A DNA stretch of 64,000 bases from Rutstroemia sp. NJR-2017a BVV2 (taxonomy: Eukaryota > Ascomycota > Leotiomycetes > Helotiales > Rutstroemiaceae). Positions within the stretch are counted from its first letter, which is position 1; each line of letters begins with the position of its first letter. Below, piece by piece: positions 63,803 to 64,000 of this stretch. Made by a program: the position numbers and the translations under genes. Under the pieces are notes generated by a model. The model was not told the DNA's origin, did no database searches, and saw nothing but the letters and a program-made list of their open reading frames with translations. The stretch lies in assembly GCA_002946415.1 (NCBI GenBank), contig NJPS01000001.1, positions 18,982-82,981 on the forward strand. The letters run 5' to 3'.

Positions 63803-64000
63803 TGTCGGAACATCGGTGCTTCGGCCAGGCAATGACCGCACGGGCCATCATACCTCAGGCATAAAGCATACCCCATCAAAATGGCTGCATGCATTTTAGG
63901 TCGCTGCATGCCTACCTATGCATCTGCATATGCCGAAGCTGGAGTACCGGAGAGTACTAAAAGGAGCTTCGGAGTGCACTTATTATGTACCATAAATAAG
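63803..64000. mobile_element. Putative LTR of a young, unmutated element (edge of window)
   Basis: It starts TGTCGGAACATCGGTGC, a TG-initiated LTR-like terminus, directly after the AT-rich B2 sequence. Composition is normal, with intact CA and TG dinucleotides, so it has not been through RIP. No coding frame is visible in the 198 bp present. The identification as an LTR rests on the terminus, the abrupt junction and its position inside a broken element. Confidence 0.5.

Overview
The window reads as nuclear DNA of a filamentous ascomycete (Pezizomycotina). Its genes carry short introns (35-129 nt), and the gene set is typical of that group: a HET-domain gene, a Zn2Cys6 regulator, a full-size PDR-type ABC transporter, secreted glycoside hydrolases and a fasciclin-domain protein. 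The right half is a very AT-rich block of transposon relics in which CpA/TpG is almost gone and TpA dominates, the pattern left by repeat-induced point mutation (RIP). No rRNA, tRNA or CRISPR array was recognised.

Layout. (1) About 1-10.6 kb is a graveyard of decayed genes and small repeats: an unrecognised gene broken by one TGA (581-991), an inverted mosaic of LTR fragments (1.1-1.4 kb), a 491-bp hAT-like MITE with an 8-bp target duplication (1736-2226), a HET gene intact except for one TAG (2485-4359), a solo LTR-like repeat (about 5.0-5.4 kb), an alginate-lyase-like pseudogene (5.9-7.1 kb), an unrecognised gene relic (7.2-7.6 kb) and a type-B carboxylesterase pseudogene (9.1-10.2 kb). A 90-bp direct repeat at 5409 and 10417 brackets the two enzyme relics. 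(2) 10.8-27.9 kb is the working segment. Gene models resolved exon by exon close in frame: a GH127-like enzyme (-, 4 exons, 680 aa), a GH27 alpha-galactosidase (-, 4 exons, 409 aa), a divergent fasciclin protein (+, 3 exons, 213 aa), a Zn2Cys6 transcription factor with two 14-nt microexons (+, 10 exons, 769 aa), a cytochrome P450 pseudogene (-) and a PDR ABC transporter (+, 6 exons, 1399 aa). (3) About 28.06-63.80 kb is one RIP-degraded nest of retrotransposons. (4) At 63,803 base composition returns abruptly to normal, at what looks like the LTR of a young, unmutated element.

The nest can be ordered from its junctions. A Ty3/gypsy element on the minus strand (B1) was hit by a chromodomain-type Ty3/gypsy element (A2, 38,682-45,649, TSD TATAT) and by a Tad1-like LINE (46,011-57,887, 14-bp TSD). 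The LINE was then split by another copy of family A (A3, 46,873-53,840, TSD CCAAA). A third copy, A1 (30,869-37,836), abuts B1 on one side only. All three A copies measure exactly 6,968 bp with 550-bp LTRs, so they have decayed by base substitution with no net length change. A second B copy (B2) follows B1, apparently sharing one LTR.

Functionally, the secreted hydrolases (arabinofuranosidase-like, alpha-galactosidase) and the decayed polysaccharide lyase and esterase fit plant-polysaccharide use. GCGGGG boxes upstream of the GH127 gene suggest carbon catabolite control. The Zn2Cys6 factor and the PDR transporter form a possible regulator/efflux pair with a P450 relic between them. I found no clear new multi-gene system. 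The strongest material is the legible nesting order, the fixed length of the RIPped copies, and the single-nonsense lesions in single-copy genes near the repeats.
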